From Streptomyces sp. HUAS 15-9 (lineage in GTDB: Bacteria > Actinomycetota > Actinomycetes > Streptomycetales > Streptomycetaceae): a DNA stretch of 64,000 nt. The stretch covers positions 3,906,001 through 3,970,000 of the forward strand of contig NZ_CP106798.1 in the NCBI RefSeq assembly GCF_025642155.1, in the 5' to 3' direction. Within the stretch, counting starts at the first letter, position 1, and every line of letters begins with the position of its first letter. The translations under genes were made by a program, and so were the position numbers. Positions 52,018-61,136 of the stretch are shown one piece after another. The notes under the pieces were generated by a model. It did no database searches. It worked only from the letters and a program-made list of their open reading frames with translations, and had not been told where the DNA came from.

Positions 52018-52848
52018 TTACTGCACGTCGACGAAGTCACCCGTGGCGTTGACCGCCGGCGTCGTCGAGGTGCCCGCGAAGCTGAAGCGCCAGTATCCGT
52101 CGTAGTTCGCTGTGGTGGTGGTCTTCAGGTTGCCGTAGGAGTCCGTGTACACCGTCTTGACGGTGGTGTACGTGCTCGTGCCCGCCTTGCGGAACTGCAG
52201 CTTGACCGGCTGGTTGGTGTAGCCGTGGTACAGGTTGTCGTCCCAGTTGGCGCGGGACAGCTTGCCCGTCACCGTGAGGGTCTTGCCCTTGGCGATCGGC
52301 TCCGGGCCGGCGTTCACCGTGAGCTTGGAGTAGCGCTGCACCAGGGTGCTGCCGAGGCCGCTCTGGTCCTTGAAGCCGACCTTGCTCAGGTCGGGGTTGC
52401 TCTGGTCCTGGCCGTTGAAGGCGACCGCCTCGGCCGCCACGCCCCAGGTACCGGCGTCCGCGCTCTTCGGATCGGAGTCGGTCGGGTAGATGTCGACCGT
52501 GCCGGTGCAGGTGGCGGTGGTCGACGAGGTGGGCGTGCAGGTCGCCGGGTTGTCGCCGTACAACTCGGGGGACGAGTCGCTGTAGCTGCCCTTGTAGAGG
52601 AAGGCGTCCGTGTAGAAGTCGCTCTTGGTGATGTCCACGTCCGCACCGTGCGTCAGCGTGTACGAGTAGGTCGTGCTGACCTTGTTGGTGGTACCGACCT
52701 TGATCGCCTTGGCGATCGTGACGTTCGAGAAGCTCACGTTCAGCGTGTACGGCGTCCCGCTGGTCGGAGCGGCCTGCGCGGCCGGCACGGCGAGGGCGGA
52801 GAGGGCCAGGGCGCCGGAGACGGCAGCCACGGTGGCACGAATGCGCAT
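52018..52848 (-). CDS. Secreted paralogue 1 of a three-gene tandem family
   Basis: 276 residues from ATG 52848, with AGGGG eight bases upstream. Signal peptide MRIRATVAAVSGALALSALA cut after AQA. Middle part VSFSNVTIAKAIKVGTT...THGADVDITKSDFYTD. The C-terminal ~100 residues (KLTVNAGPEPIAKGKTLTVTGKLSRANW... ending TGDFVDVQ) are shared with the two neighbours. Two Cys flank the NPATCTPTSSTTATC loop. Likely an exported beta-sandwich protein, often annotated only as calcium-binding or hypothetical; function unknown. Confidence 0.85.
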   Translation of the reverse strand: MRIRATVAAVSGALALSALAVPAAQAAPTSGTPYTLNVSFSNVTIAKAIKVGTTNKVSTTYSYTLTHGADVDITKSDFYTDAFLYKGSYSDSSPELYGDNPATCTPTSSTTATCTGTVDIYPTDSDPKSADAGTWGVAAEAVAFNGQDQSNPDLSKVGFKDQSGLGSTLVQRYSKLTVNAGPEPIAKGKTLTVTGKLSRANWDDNLYHGYTNQPVKLQFRKAGTSTYTTVKTVYTDSYGNLKTTTTANYDGYWRFSFAGTSTTPAVNATGDFVDVQ

Positions 52849-53041
52849 GTGCGTTCCCCTGGGGGAGAAGTGATCGTGGAGTCGGTTGACTCGAGCGATC
52901 AGATCCGTGAGGGGCGCAACTGGTTGTACGTCAAGAGCGGCTACCGGCCAGATTTGAGCCTCGCATTGCCGACTCATGACGGAAGTGAGAGAAAGCGCTG
53001 CGGCTCCGGAACGGCGGGCGCCCGGAGCCGCAACCCGGCGC

Positions 53042-53926
53042 CTACTGCACGTCGACGAAGTCACCCGTGGCGTTGACCGCCGGGGTCGTCGAGGTGCCCG
53101 CGAAGGCGAAGCGGTAGTAGCCGTCGGCCGACGCGGTGGTCGTCGTCTTCAGGCTGCCCGTGGAGTTGGACTTGATCGTCTTCAGCGTGGTGTAGGTGCT
53201 GGAGCCCTTCTTGCGGAACTGCAGCTTCACCGGCTGGTTGGTGTAGCCCGCGTACTTGTGGGTCTCCCAGTTGGCGCGGGACAGCTTGCCCGTGACCGTG
53301 ATGGTCCTGCCCTTCTTCACCGGCTCGGGCGCGGCGTTGACCGTCAGCTTGGAGTTCCGCTGGACGAGGGTGGTGGCGAGGCCGAACTGGGCGGAGCTCT
53401 TCTCGGCCTTGAAGTCCAGGGCGATCGCGGCGCCGTGCCAGGTGCCGGCCTGGGAGTTCTTCAGCTCCGAGCTGCTCGCGCCCGACGGGTAGATCTCGAT
53501 CGAGGCCTTGCACACGGCGGTGGTCGCCGAGGTCTCGGCACAGGTCGCGGGCTCGTCGGGGCCCAGGTCGTTGTCCGGGGCGGTGGAGGAGCCACGGTAG
53601 ATCGCGGGCACGGTGACGAAGTTCTCGGAGGTGACGTCGACGTCGGCACCGTGGGTCAGCTTGTAGCTGACCACGGAGGAGACGTGGGCGGTCGTACCGA
53701 CCTTGATCGCCTTGGCGATCTTGAAGTCGGAGAAGGAGACGTCCAGGTCGCCCACCGGTTTGGAGGCGGCGCTGAACGCGCTGTGGCCGGACGCCTGCTG
53801 GGCGAAGACCTTCGCGAACCCGGAGCGGTAGGACGAGCTGCCGTCGGCGGCGTGCGCGGCCGGCACGGCGAGGGCGGACAGGGCCAGGGCGCCGGATGCG
53901 GCGGCCACAGTGGCACGAATGCGCAT
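53042..53926 (-). CDS. Secreted paralogue 2 of a three-gene tandem family
   Basis: 294 residues; signal peptide MRIRATVAAASGALALSALA almost identical to its neighbours. It has an extra Ser/Ala-rich insert after the signal (SSSYRSGFAKVFAQQASGHS). The region VSFSDFKIAKAIKVGTTAHVSS parallels paralogue 1, and the C-terminal domain ends TGDFVDVQ. A Cys pair (PATCAETSATTAVC) is conserved in spacing with paralogue 1. A small hairpin lies just upstream of the start. Confidence 0.85.
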   Translation of the reverse strand: MRIRATVAAASGALALSALAVPAAHAADGSSSYRSGFAKVFAQQASGHSAFSAASKPVGDLDVSFSDFKIAKAIKVGTTAHVSSVVSYKLTHGADVDVTSENFVTVPAIYRGSSTAPDNDLGPDEPATCAETSATTAVCKASIEIYPSGASSSELKNSQAGTWHGAAIALDFKAEKSSAQFGLATTLVQRNSKLTVNAAPEPVKKGRTITVTGKLSRANWETHKYAGYTNQPVKLQFRKKGSSTYTTLKTIKSNSTGSLKTTTTASADGYYRFAFAGTSTTPAVNATGDFVDVQ

Positions 53927-53989
53927 GTGTTTCCTTGGAGGAGTGGTCGTGCGGGTGTTCCGGTGGATCCGGACTACTGCACTGCGGGC

Positions 53990-54748
53990 CTACTGGACGT
54001 CGACGAAGTCACCCGTGGCGCTGACCGCGGCGGTGGTCGAGTTGCCCGCGAAGGAGAAGCGGTAGTAGCCGTCGGCGGTGGCGGTGGTCGTGGTCTTCAG
54101 GGCGCCCGTGGAGGACGAGGTGACGGTCTTCAGCGTGGTGTAGGTGCTGGAGCTCTTCTTGCGGAACTGCAACTTCACCGACTGGGAGCCGTAGCCGCTG
54201 TACTTCAGCGTCTCCCAGTTGGCCCGGGTGAGGGCGCCGGTGACCGTGATGGTCCTGCCCTTCTTCACGGGCTCCGGCGTGGCGTTGGCGGTGAGCTTCG
54301 CGGCGCGCTGGAAGGCGAAGGAGCCGGCCTTCTCCTTCCAGATGTAGTCGTCGTCCTTGGCGTCGATCCACGCGGAGACGTACCAGGTGCCGGCGTTCTT
54401 GTTGCTGTAGTAGTCCGTCTTCGGGTCGATGGTCACCGAGGCGGTGCAGGTGGAGGTGGTGGCGTTGACCACGGCGCAGGTGGGCTTGCCGGTCGACTCA
54501 ATACCGTAGCCGGGGCCGTAGAGGTCGAACTCCTGGGCGCCCTTGATGCCCGAGTCGTCCGTCGCCGTCACGCTGACCTTGATGGTCTTCGGGCTGGAGG
54601 TGCCCATGGACACCTTGTTGTCACCGTCCACGACCACCTTGGTGATCTTGGTGTCGCCGTAACCGCCGTCGGCGTGCGCGGCCGGCACGGCGAGGGCGGA
54701 CAGGGCCAGTGCGCCACTCACGACGGCGACAGAGGCACGAATGCGCAT
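53990..54748 (-). CDS. Secreted paralogue 3 of a three-gene tandem family
   Basis: 252 residues from ATG 54748 (MRIRASVAVVSGALALSALA); the frame runs further upstream without a signal sequence. Its N-terminal half (ITKVVVDGDNKVSMGTSSPKTIKV, YGPGYGIESTGKPTCAVVNATTSTC) has diverged from the other two, while the C-terminal KLTANATPEPVKKGRTITVTGALTRANW...GDFVDVQ domain is closely shared. First gene of the array. A perfect 14-bp palindromic hairpin lies 20 bases upstream of the ATG. Confidence 0.85.
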   Translation of the reverse strand: MRIRASVAVVSGALALSALAVPAAHADGGYGDTKITKVVVDGDNKVSMGTSSPKTIKVSVTATDDSGIKGAQEFDLYGPGYGIESTGKPTCAVVNATTSTCTASVTIDPKTDYYSNKNAGTWYVSAWIDAKDDDYIWKEKAGSFAFQRAAKLTANATPEPVKKGRTITVTGALTRANWETLKYSGYGSQSVKLQFRKKSSSTYTTLKTVTSSSTGALKTTTTATADGYYRFSFAGNSTTAAVSATGDFVDVQ

Positions 54749-54768
54749 GTGTTTTCCCCACGCTTGAT

Positions 54769-54798
54769 TGCCTGTGGAGTCGCACGACTCCACAGGCA
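54769..54798 (-). terminator. Perfect 14-bp palindrome between the sacsin-like gene and the secreted array
   Basis: TGCCTGTGGAGTCG (54769-54782) and CGACTCCACAGGCA (54785-54798) are exact complements with only CA between them. It follows the sacsin-like stop by 88 bases and precedes the third secreted gene's ATG by 20, so it can end the upstream transcript or structure the downstream leader. Confidence 0.8.
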
Positions 54799-54886
54799 TG
54801 ACAGGGGACGGAAGTGAAAGGTTGTACGACTGGTAAGAAATCGGTGTGGGAGTTGCGGAGGTGAGTCGAACCAGGAGTCGCGGAGG

Positions 54887-57800
54887 TCAGTCGAACCAAC
54901 GGTCCCGCGCCAGCTCCTGCGTCCGCGACGGGTCCTCCAGCAGGGCCGCCACCTCGAAGCGGCGCGGCCACTGACCCGCCGCCCAGGCGAGGCCCGCGGC
55001 GACACCTTCCAGGGTGGCCGCGTGCAGGACGCCGTCGCCGGTCAGCCGCCAGTCGATCTCGACGCCGTCCACGACCAGTTCCTCGTGCTCGACGTAGGTG
55101 TCCGGGGTGCGCGGGCCGAGCAGCACCCGCACCGGGTCCGGTACGTCGTGCTCGGTGCCCTCGGAGGTCACCTCGCCGGTGACGGACTCGCTCAGCCGCC
55201 GCACCTGGAACAGCTCGGCCAGCTCGGCGGCCCGGGACGGGCGGACCGGCAGCAGCGGGACACTGGAGGTGAAGGGCAGCAGGTCGGGCGAGTCGACCAC
55301 GACCGCGTCGGCCGCGTCCACCACCGCCACCCGCCCGTCGGTCACGGCCCGCAGCTCGTCCGGCAGGGTCACCTGCTCCGGATCCAGCTCGGCCAACGCG
55401 CCGTACAACCCGTGTAGTTGGGCCGGGGTGACCGGCCGCTGCGGGTCGGCGAGGCGGTCCAGCAGTTCGGCGGCGCCGCCGGGCTCGTCCAGCAGGGCGG
55501 CCACGGAGGTCCGTACGCCCAGCGCGCGCAGCACCTGCTCGTCGTCGAAGCCGGTCGCGTCGGCCTCGTCGTACAGGCCGCGCAGCAGCGGGTCGCCGCC
55601 GGCCGCGAGCAGACCGGCGGGCCGGCGCCCGTCGAGGACGGGGTGTCCGCGCAGCCACCACGCCGTGTACGGGCGTACGACCTCGTGGGTGCCGTCGGGC
55701 AGCAGGATCCGTACCGGCTGGGTGAGGGCGTCGCGCAGCGGCGGCCGGGCGAGCAGGGAGAGTGCCTCGGGCCAGTGGTCGTCGTCCACCAGGTCGAGGT
55801 CCCGTACGGCGACGAGTTCGGTGGCGACCGGGGGCACCGGGCTGTCGGGGTAGCGGTCGAGGATGTCCTCGCACCACACGTCGACGGCGTCGAGCAGGCC
55901 GGCGTCGTCGGGCTCGGCGAAGTCCCCTTCCCTTGGCTCGAGTTCGTCCGGGTCCAGGACCACGTCCGTGGCGCGCACCAGGGCGAAGTCGGCGAGGACG
56001 CCGCAGGCGGCCAGCGGGCTCTCGCCCCACTTCTCGGCCAGGTCGGCATCCACGGCGGCCAGTTCGCCTTCGCGGATGACGCGGGCGAAGGGGCTGCCGG
56101 GGAAGACCAGCTCACCGGCGGGGGCGAGTTCGCCGTCCTCGTCGGGGAGGGCGAGGGCGCCCAGCCAGGGCTCGTCGCCCGGCTCCAGGCCCGCGTCGCG
56201 GACGAGGGCGAGGACGATGTCGGCCAGTTCCTCGGCGTCCGGCGCGTCCTCCTCCCAGCTCGCCCCGCCCTCGTCGTCCAGGGAGGCGGCGACGGCGGTA
56301 CGCACCTGGGGCGTGGTGAGGACGGCCCGGGGGGTCGCGGGCAGGGCGCCGAGCTTCTCCAGGAGCGGATGGGCGGCGTCAGGATGGGCGACCTTCAGGC
56401 CGAGCCGGGCGAGGACCTCGGGGTCGATGCGGGTGGTGTCCGGTGCGGGCAGCAGGACCTGCCGGGGGCCGATCGTGGTCCGCCCGTCGGCGAGCGGTAC
56501 GGGCAGGCCGGAGAGCCGGTCCGGGTCGACCCCGGCGAGGCTGTCGTAGAGCCGGTGCCACCAGTCCGGGTCCTTTTCCAGCCCGGCCAGCCGGTCGACC
56601 GCGTCGGCCAGCGGGAGGCGGGCGACGCCCAGCGTGCGCAGCTCGACGCGGCGTTCCAGGCCGGCCGGCAGCAGGGTGGGCAGGACCTCGGCCAGGACAC
56701 GGACGGTGTCGCCGCCCGCGCCCTCGACGACCTCGGCGTCCCGGGGGCGCAGGGCCTCGGGGAGGTCCTCGGCGTGCGGCTCGGGCCCGACGGCGGGCGG
56801 GAGGAAGGCGGTGCGCGGGAGGCGGTCGAGGATCGCCTGGCGCAGCGCGCCGTCGAGCTCGCCCTTGCCGAGGGGGCCGGGCACGAGGTCGATGATGCTC
56901 TCGGCCACCGGGCGCCATTCGGCGAGGAGTTCGGTGTACGCGTCCGCCGCGCGCTGCACCAGGAAGTCGGTCAGCGGGCCGGGGGCGGCGTGCCGGCGGG
57001 TGGTGTCCAGCGGAAAGGAGGCGATGAGCAGGGCGGGCACGCCGAGGGGCTCGTCGCTGGGGGTGGGGGCGTGGACGACGGGGGTGGTGCGGGGGCGGAC
57101 GGGGCTGCCGTAGGCGTCGACGGGTACGGCCCAGGTGACGGACCAGTGGGGGCGCAGGCGCTCCTCCACCGGGCGGTCGGCGAGCAGGGCCGGGGTGAGC
57201 GGGCCGTGCGTGGCGGAGGTGCGCCAGTGGGTGACGCCGTCGCGCGAGTCCTCCACGATCGTGAAGGGGCCGTCGGTGCGGCGGGTGAGCGTGCGGGGGG
57301 CCTCGCCGTTGATCTCGACGACGACTTCCGCCAGGCCGGGGAGGGCCAGCAGGAGGGCGTCGTCGACCGCCTGCAGGAGCCGTTCGGCCAGATCGGTGGC
57401 GGCCGTGTCGCGCAGCGGGAGGATGACGACCGTGTCGTACGGGTCGGGGGCGGTGCCCTCGGCGGCGAACGGGAGGCGCAGCAGGGGTACGTGTCCGTCG
57501 CGCCGGCGGATCTCGTCGCCCAGCCCGGGGCTGTGGCGGGCGGTTTCGGCGGCGTGTTCCCGGGCCTCGGCGAGGGACCAGCGGACTCCGCCGTGGCGCC
57601 CTACGACCGCGGGCTCGTCGGTGACGGCGAGTACGGCGGCGAAGCCGACGCCGAAGCGGCCGACGGTGCCCTGGTCTTCGTGGGCCTCACGCTTGGCGGA
57701 GGCGCGCAGGGTGGCCAGCGACTCGACACCGGCCGTGTCCAGGGGGGCGCCGGTGTTGGCGGCGAACAGGACGCCGTCGCGGAGGGTGAGCCGGAGGCGG

Positions 57801-58018
57801 CCGGGTGTCTTCGCCCGGGCGGCGGCGTCGGCGGCGTTCTGGGCGAGCTCGACGACGAGCCGGTCCCGGTAGCCGCCGAGGACCAGGTCCTCCTCGGCGT
57901 TGGCGTCCTCGCGGAAGCGGGCCGGGCTGGTGGCCCAGGCGTCGAGAACACCGCGGCGCAGACGGGCGGTGCCGAAGGGGTCGGCACCCTCGGCAGCGGG
58001 CCGCACGAACTTGCTCAC
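54887..58018 (-). CDS. Sacsin/HSP90-type ATPase-domain protein
   Basis: 1043 residues from GTG 58018 (VSKFVRPAAEG), with AGGAG seven bases upstream. The N-terminal ~200 residues form a GHKL ATPase: N-box VVELAQNAADAA, then GRLRLTLRDGVLFAANTGAPLD, and the glycine-rich lid GTVGRFGVGFAAVL. The remaining ~800 residues are acidic, Leu/Ala-rich and show no known domain. NCBI calls this group sacsin N-terminal ATPase-like proteins. A chaperone or defence role is possible; nothing nearby decides. Confidence 0.88.
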   Translation of the reverse strand: MSKFVRPAAEGADPFGTARLRRGVLDAWATSPARFREDANAEEDLVLGGYRDRLVVELAQNAADAAARAKTPGRLRLTLRDGVLFAANTGAPLDTAGVESLATLRASAKREAHEDQGTVGRFGVGFAAVLAVTDEPAVVGRHGGVRWSLAEAREHAAETARHSPGLGDEIRRRDGHVPLLRLPFAAEGTAPDPYDTVVILPLRDTAATDLAERLLQAVDDALLLALPGLAEVVVEINGEAPRTLTRRTDGPFTIVEDSRDGVTHWRTSATHGPLTPALLADRPVEERLRPHWSVTWAVPVDAYGSPVRPRTTPVVHAPTPSDEPLGVPALLIASFPLDTTRRHAAPGPLTDFLVQRAADAYTELLAEWRPVAESIIDLVPGPLGKGELDGALRQAILDRLPRTAFLPPAVGPEPHAEDLPEALRPRDAEVVEGAGGDTVRVLAEVLPTLLPAGLERRVELRTLGVARLPLADAVDRLAGLEKDPDWWHRLYDSLAGVDPDRLSGLPVPLADGRTTIGPRQVLLPAPDTTRIDPEVLARLGLKVAHPDAAHPLLEKLGALPATPRAVLTTPQVRTAVAASLDDEGGASWEEDAPDAEELADIVLALVRDAGLEPGDEPWLGALALPDEDGELAPAGELVFPGSPFARVIREGELAAVDADLAEKWGESPLAACGVLADFALVRATDVVLDPDELEPREGDFAEPDDAGLLDAVDVWCEDILDRYPDSPVPPVATELVAVRDLDLVDDDHWPEALSLLARPPLRDALTQPVRILLPDGTHEVVRPYTAWWLRGHPVLDGRRPAGLLAAGGDPLLRGLYDEADATGFDDEQVLRALGVRTSVAALLDEPGGAAELLDRLADPQRPVTPAQLHGLYGALAELDPEQVTLPDELRAVTDGRVAVVDAADAVVVDSPDLLPFTSSVPLLPVRPSRAAELAELFQVRRLSESVTGEVTSEGTEHDVPDPVRVLLGPRTPDTYVEHEELVVDGVEIDWRLTGDGVLHAATLEGVAAGLAWAAGQWPRRFEVAALLEDPSRTQELARDRWFD

Positions 58019-58033
58019 GTTCACTCTCCTCAT

Positions 58034-58446
58034 CGGCGTGACGATGCAAGGTACCGCGCCACTGCCCGTGCCTTTCCGCGCCCGGACTCCGTCCAGAGCC
58101 CTGCTCGCTCATCCTGGTGGGCCGAAGCTCGCCTCAGAGAGGCACAGGGTGCCGCTGCCGGCAGGGTTTCAACCCCTGGACCTCACCCGCCGCCGTACTC
58201 ACTCGTCCCGGTGGGCTGTCGTCCCCGAGAGGACCACGTGCCACTGCCACCGGGTTCAACCCCTGCGCGCCCCACCCGACGACCGGCGGGACCGAGACCC
58301 GTCCCCGAGTCGGCCCACGCACCGCTGCCGCCAGGGCCCAGCGCCTGCGCCCTGCCCAAGGACCCGCGGGGCCGAAGCTGGTCTCCGAGTCGGCCCACGC
58401 ACCGCTGCCGCCAGGGCTCAGCCCCGGAGGGACCCGCACCGCCCTC
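58034..58446. repeat. Degenerate minisatellite between two minus-strand genes
   Basis: 413 bases without a gene. Four units start near 58119, 58213, 58288 and 58368 (spacing 94, 75, 80). The last two share an exact 32-bp block (58305-58336 and 58385-58416) including CCCACGCACCGCTGCCGCCA; the first two are diverged. GGGTTCAACCCC occurs twice but does not fit a tRNA arm. Confidence 0.8.
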
Positions 58447-59373
58447 CTACGAGTGGCCGAGTTCTGCCGTCTCCTCGTCGCCCAGTGCCGGGACCGAGCC
58501 CGAGTCGGGTGCCGGACGCAGGGGGAAGGGGTCCACCTTCGTCTCGTCGATGACCGGTGCCGCCGGCTGGGGCGGCTTGGGCATGACCGCGGCCTCCGAG
58601 TGGCCGCCGCAGCCGTACGTGAGCGAGACGACGCGCCCGTCAGCCGGGGAGAACTCGTTCGCGCAGAGGCCGAAGGCCTGGCCGAGGGAGCCGCCGAGGG
58701 GGACCAGGAAGCCACAGGTCAGACAGGAGGCGGGGGCCGCCTGGGCCATCGGGGTCTTGGCGCCGAACGCCTCGTCCCAGCGGTCGGCGGCGACGTGCAG
58801 GCCGTAGCGGGACAGGACCCGGGCCCGGCGCATGCCGAGTTCCTCCGCCACCGAGGCGATCGAGCCCCGGGACGGGACCGTGGGCAGTGTGGCGGGCGCG
58901 CCGGGGGTGACCTCCGCGTCCTCCGCCTCCGCGAGTTCCGCCATCTCGTGCGACACGGGGGAGCTGGGCAGGGGCTGGTCCTCGCCGGAGTAGCCGGGCT
59001 CCAGCCGGAGGTCCTCGGCGTCCGTGGGAAGGAGGTCGCCGGGGCCCATGTCGCCGGGCCGCAGCCGCTCGCTCCAGGGCACCCACTCCGGGGCGAGGAG
59101 CGCGTCGGGGCCGGGCAGCAGGACGACCTCGTCCAGCGTCACAACCTTCGCGCGGGACGCCCGGGTCACGGTCGCCGCCCAACGCCAGCCCCGGTAGCCG
59201 AGCTCCTTGCACTCGAAGAAGTGCGTGACAACGCGGTCGCCCTCGGACACCAGGCCGGCGTGCTCGCCGACCACGCCCGGGGCGGCGGCCTCCTCGGCTG
59301 CGGCGCGGGCGAGGTCGACGGCCTCGGCGCACAGGCGGTCGGGGGTGCGGCTTCGCGTGCTCGCTGCGCTCAC
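58447..59373 (-). CDS. DUF3027-family protein
   Basis: 308 residues from GTG 59373 (VSAASTRSRTPDRLCAEAVDLA), with GGAGAG about 12 bases upstream; the frame extends to 59526 without support. DUF3027 body: AEAVDLARAAAEEAAAPGVVGEHAGLV, FFECKELGYRGWRWAATVTRA, VLLPGPDALLAPEWVPW. The C-terminal part carries a Cys pair CLTCGF with later LCANEFSPADGRVVSLTYGCGGHSE, a probable zinc or metal site. Conserved in actinobacteria, often beside cold-shock genes; function unknown. It is upstream of the minisatellite on the same strand. Confidence 0.88.
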   Translation of the reverse strand: MSAASTRSRTPDRLCAEAVDLARAAAEEAAAPGVVGEHAGLVSEGDRVVTHFFECKELGYRGWRWAATVTRASRAKVVTLDEVVLLPGPDALLAPEWVPWSERLRPGDMGPGDLLPTDAEDLRLEPGYSGEDQPLPSSPVSHEMAELAEAEDAEVTPGAPATLPTVPSRGSIASVAEELGMRRARVLSRYGLHVAADRWDEAFGAKTPMAQAAPASCLTCGFLVPLGGSLGQAFGLCANEFSPADGRVVSLTYGCGGHSEAAVMPKPPQPAAPVIDETKVDPFPLRPAPDSGSVPALGDEETAELGHS

Positions 59374-59641
59374 AGGTATCGCTTCTCTCCTACGCCGTCT
59401 CACGGGTGCGCCTGCCTTTGGCGGTGGGGCGGACGGAGCGGACCTGTGGGCCGCATCGACGTCCGCGTCCGATCGCTCTCGGGCGCACCTCTGCCATCCA
59501 TTCTGCGGGATGGCTGAGATACGCACGCTACCTGTTCGTGGGCGCTGGGCCTACACCGACGGGACAGTACGCCGTTTCAAGCCGGTGTTTGACCCGCCGG
59601 ACGCGCCGTAACCGCACTACGGACCATCATCTCAGGGCACT

Positions 59642-61075
59642 ATGAACGTCGTGGCAGCCGCGAAGTCGTCCCAGGGCGCCACCGGGGTCGGTGGGGTCAA
59701 AGGGAGCAGTCGAGGTGGCGGTGCGGGCCGGATGCGCGGCGCCGTCCGCTCCGTCGGCCGTGCCCTGCACTTCCCGGTGACCGGAACCGCCCGCGGCATC
59801 CGGAGGGCGACGCATGCGCACGGCGCGGGCGAGTCGGGGCTCGGGAAGCTGATCGAGCTGCACGCGGTGAACGGCGCCGGCGACGTCATGATCACCGTCG
59901 CCCTCGCCTCCACCGTCTTCTTCTCGGTGCCGACCGACGAGGCCCGCGGCCGTGTCGCCCTCTATCTCGCCATCACCATGGCCCCCTTCACGGTCCTCGC
60001 GCCCGTGATCGGCCCCCTGCTCGACCGTCTGCCGCACGGCCGGCGCGCCGCGATGGCCGGCGCGATGTTCGCCCGTGCCCTGCTCGCGCTGATCATCTCG
60101 GGGGCGGTGGCCGGCGGCCGTCTCCAGCTGTACCCGGCCGCGCTGGGCGTCCTCGTCGCCTCGAAGGCGTACGGGGTGGTGCGCAGCGCCGTCGTGCCCC
60201 GGCTTCTCCCGCCCCGCTTCTCCCTGGTGAAGGCGAACTCCCGGGTCACCCTCGGCGGGCTCCTGGCCACCGGTATCGCCGCGCCCGTCGGGGCGGGGCT
60301 GCAGGCCGTCGGTTCGAGCTGGCCGCTGTACGGCGCCTTCGTGATCTTCGTCGCGGGTACGTTCCTGTCCTTCTCCCTGCCGCCGAAGGTCGACTCGGCC
60401 AAGGGCGAGGACATCGCGCTGCTCGCGGCCGACGAGGAGCATCTGCACGGGCCGCACCTCAAGCCGGTGAAGCGTCCGGGGCTGCGCACGGTCGGCCCGG
60501 CCGTCACCCACGCCCTCGGCGCCAACGCCGCCCTGCGCTGTCTGTCCGGCTTCCTGATCTTCTTCCTGGCGTTCCTGCTGCGCGAGCACCCGCTGACCGG
60601 GGAGAGCGCGGCGGTGTCCATGGGGATAGTGGCCGTCTCGGCGGGCGTGGGCAACGCGCTCGGTACGGCGGTCGGGGCGTGGCTGCGGTCGAGGGCGCCG
60701 GAGATCATCATCGTGACCGTGGTCGCGGTGGTGCTGGGCACGGCGATCGTCGCGGCGGTGTTCTTCGGCGCGTTCCTGGTGGCCTGTCTGGCCGCGGTCG
60801 CCGGGTTCGCGCAGGCGCTGGCCAAGCTGTCCCTGGACGCGCTGATCCAGCGGGACGTGCCGGAACTGGTCCGTACGTCGGCGTTCGCGCGCTCCGAGAC
60901 GCTGCTGCAGATGGCGTGGGTGTTCGGTGGCGCGGTCGGCATCGTGATGCCGCTCAACGGCACGCTGGGCCTGACGGTGGCCGCCGTGATCGTGGCCGCC
61001 GGCTGGCTGACCACCCTGCGCGGTCTGCTCGGCTCGGCACGCCAAGGGGGCAGGACACGGCCGCGAGTGGCGTAA
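59642..61075 (+). CDS. MFS-like membrane transporter
   Basis: 477 residues from ATG 59642. A Gly/Ser/Arg-rich cytoplasmic N-terminus of ~60 residues precedes about 12 helices (NGAGDVMITVALASTVFFSV, ALYLAITMAPFTVLAPVIGPLLDRLPHGRRAAMAG with MFS motif A). A charged loop KVDSAKGEDIALLAADEEHLHGPHLKPVKRPG divides the two halves. The family is conserved in Streptomyces next to mqnB/mqnD-region genes; substrate unknown. It stands divergent from DUF3027. Confidence 0.86.
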   Translation: MNVVAAAKSSQGATGVGGVKGSSRGGGAGRMRGAVRSVGRALHFPVTGTARGIRRATHAHGAGESGLGKLIELHAVNGAGDVMITVALASTVFFSVPTDEARGRVALYLAITMAPFTVLAPVIGPLLDRLPHGRRAAMAGAMFARALLALIISGAVAGGRLQLYPAALGVLVASKAYGVVRSAVVPRLLPPRFSLVKANSRVTLGGLLATGIAAPVGAGLQAVGSSWPLYGAFVIFVAGTFLSFSLPPKVDSAKGEDIALLAADEEHLHGPHLKPVKRPGLRTVGPAVTHALGANAALRCLSGFLIFFLAFLLREHPLTGESAAVSMGIVAVSAGVGNALGTAVGAWLRSRAPEIIIVTVVAVVLGTAIVAAVFFGAFLVACLAAVAGFAQALAKLSLDALIQRDVPELVRTSAFARSETLLQMAWVFGGAVGIVMPLNGTLGLTVAAVIVAAGWLTTLRGLLGSARQGGRTRPRVA

Positions 61076-61136
61076 CGAACCGGGCACGCCGCACCCCACA
61101 TGGGGCGACGGCCCGAGTGCCCGATAGCCTTCGGCC

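Noticed and set aside
58160..58270. tRNA-like T-arm (GGGTTCAACCCC)
   Set aside because: No acceptor, D or anticodon arms can be formed around it; the motif is part of a degenerate minisatellite.
59507..59611. Short plus-strand ORF starting MAEIRTLPVRGRW before the MFS-like gene
   Set aside because: No ribosome site and no family resemblance; it lies in the likely 5' region of the DUF3027 gene. Kept out, though conservation was not testable.
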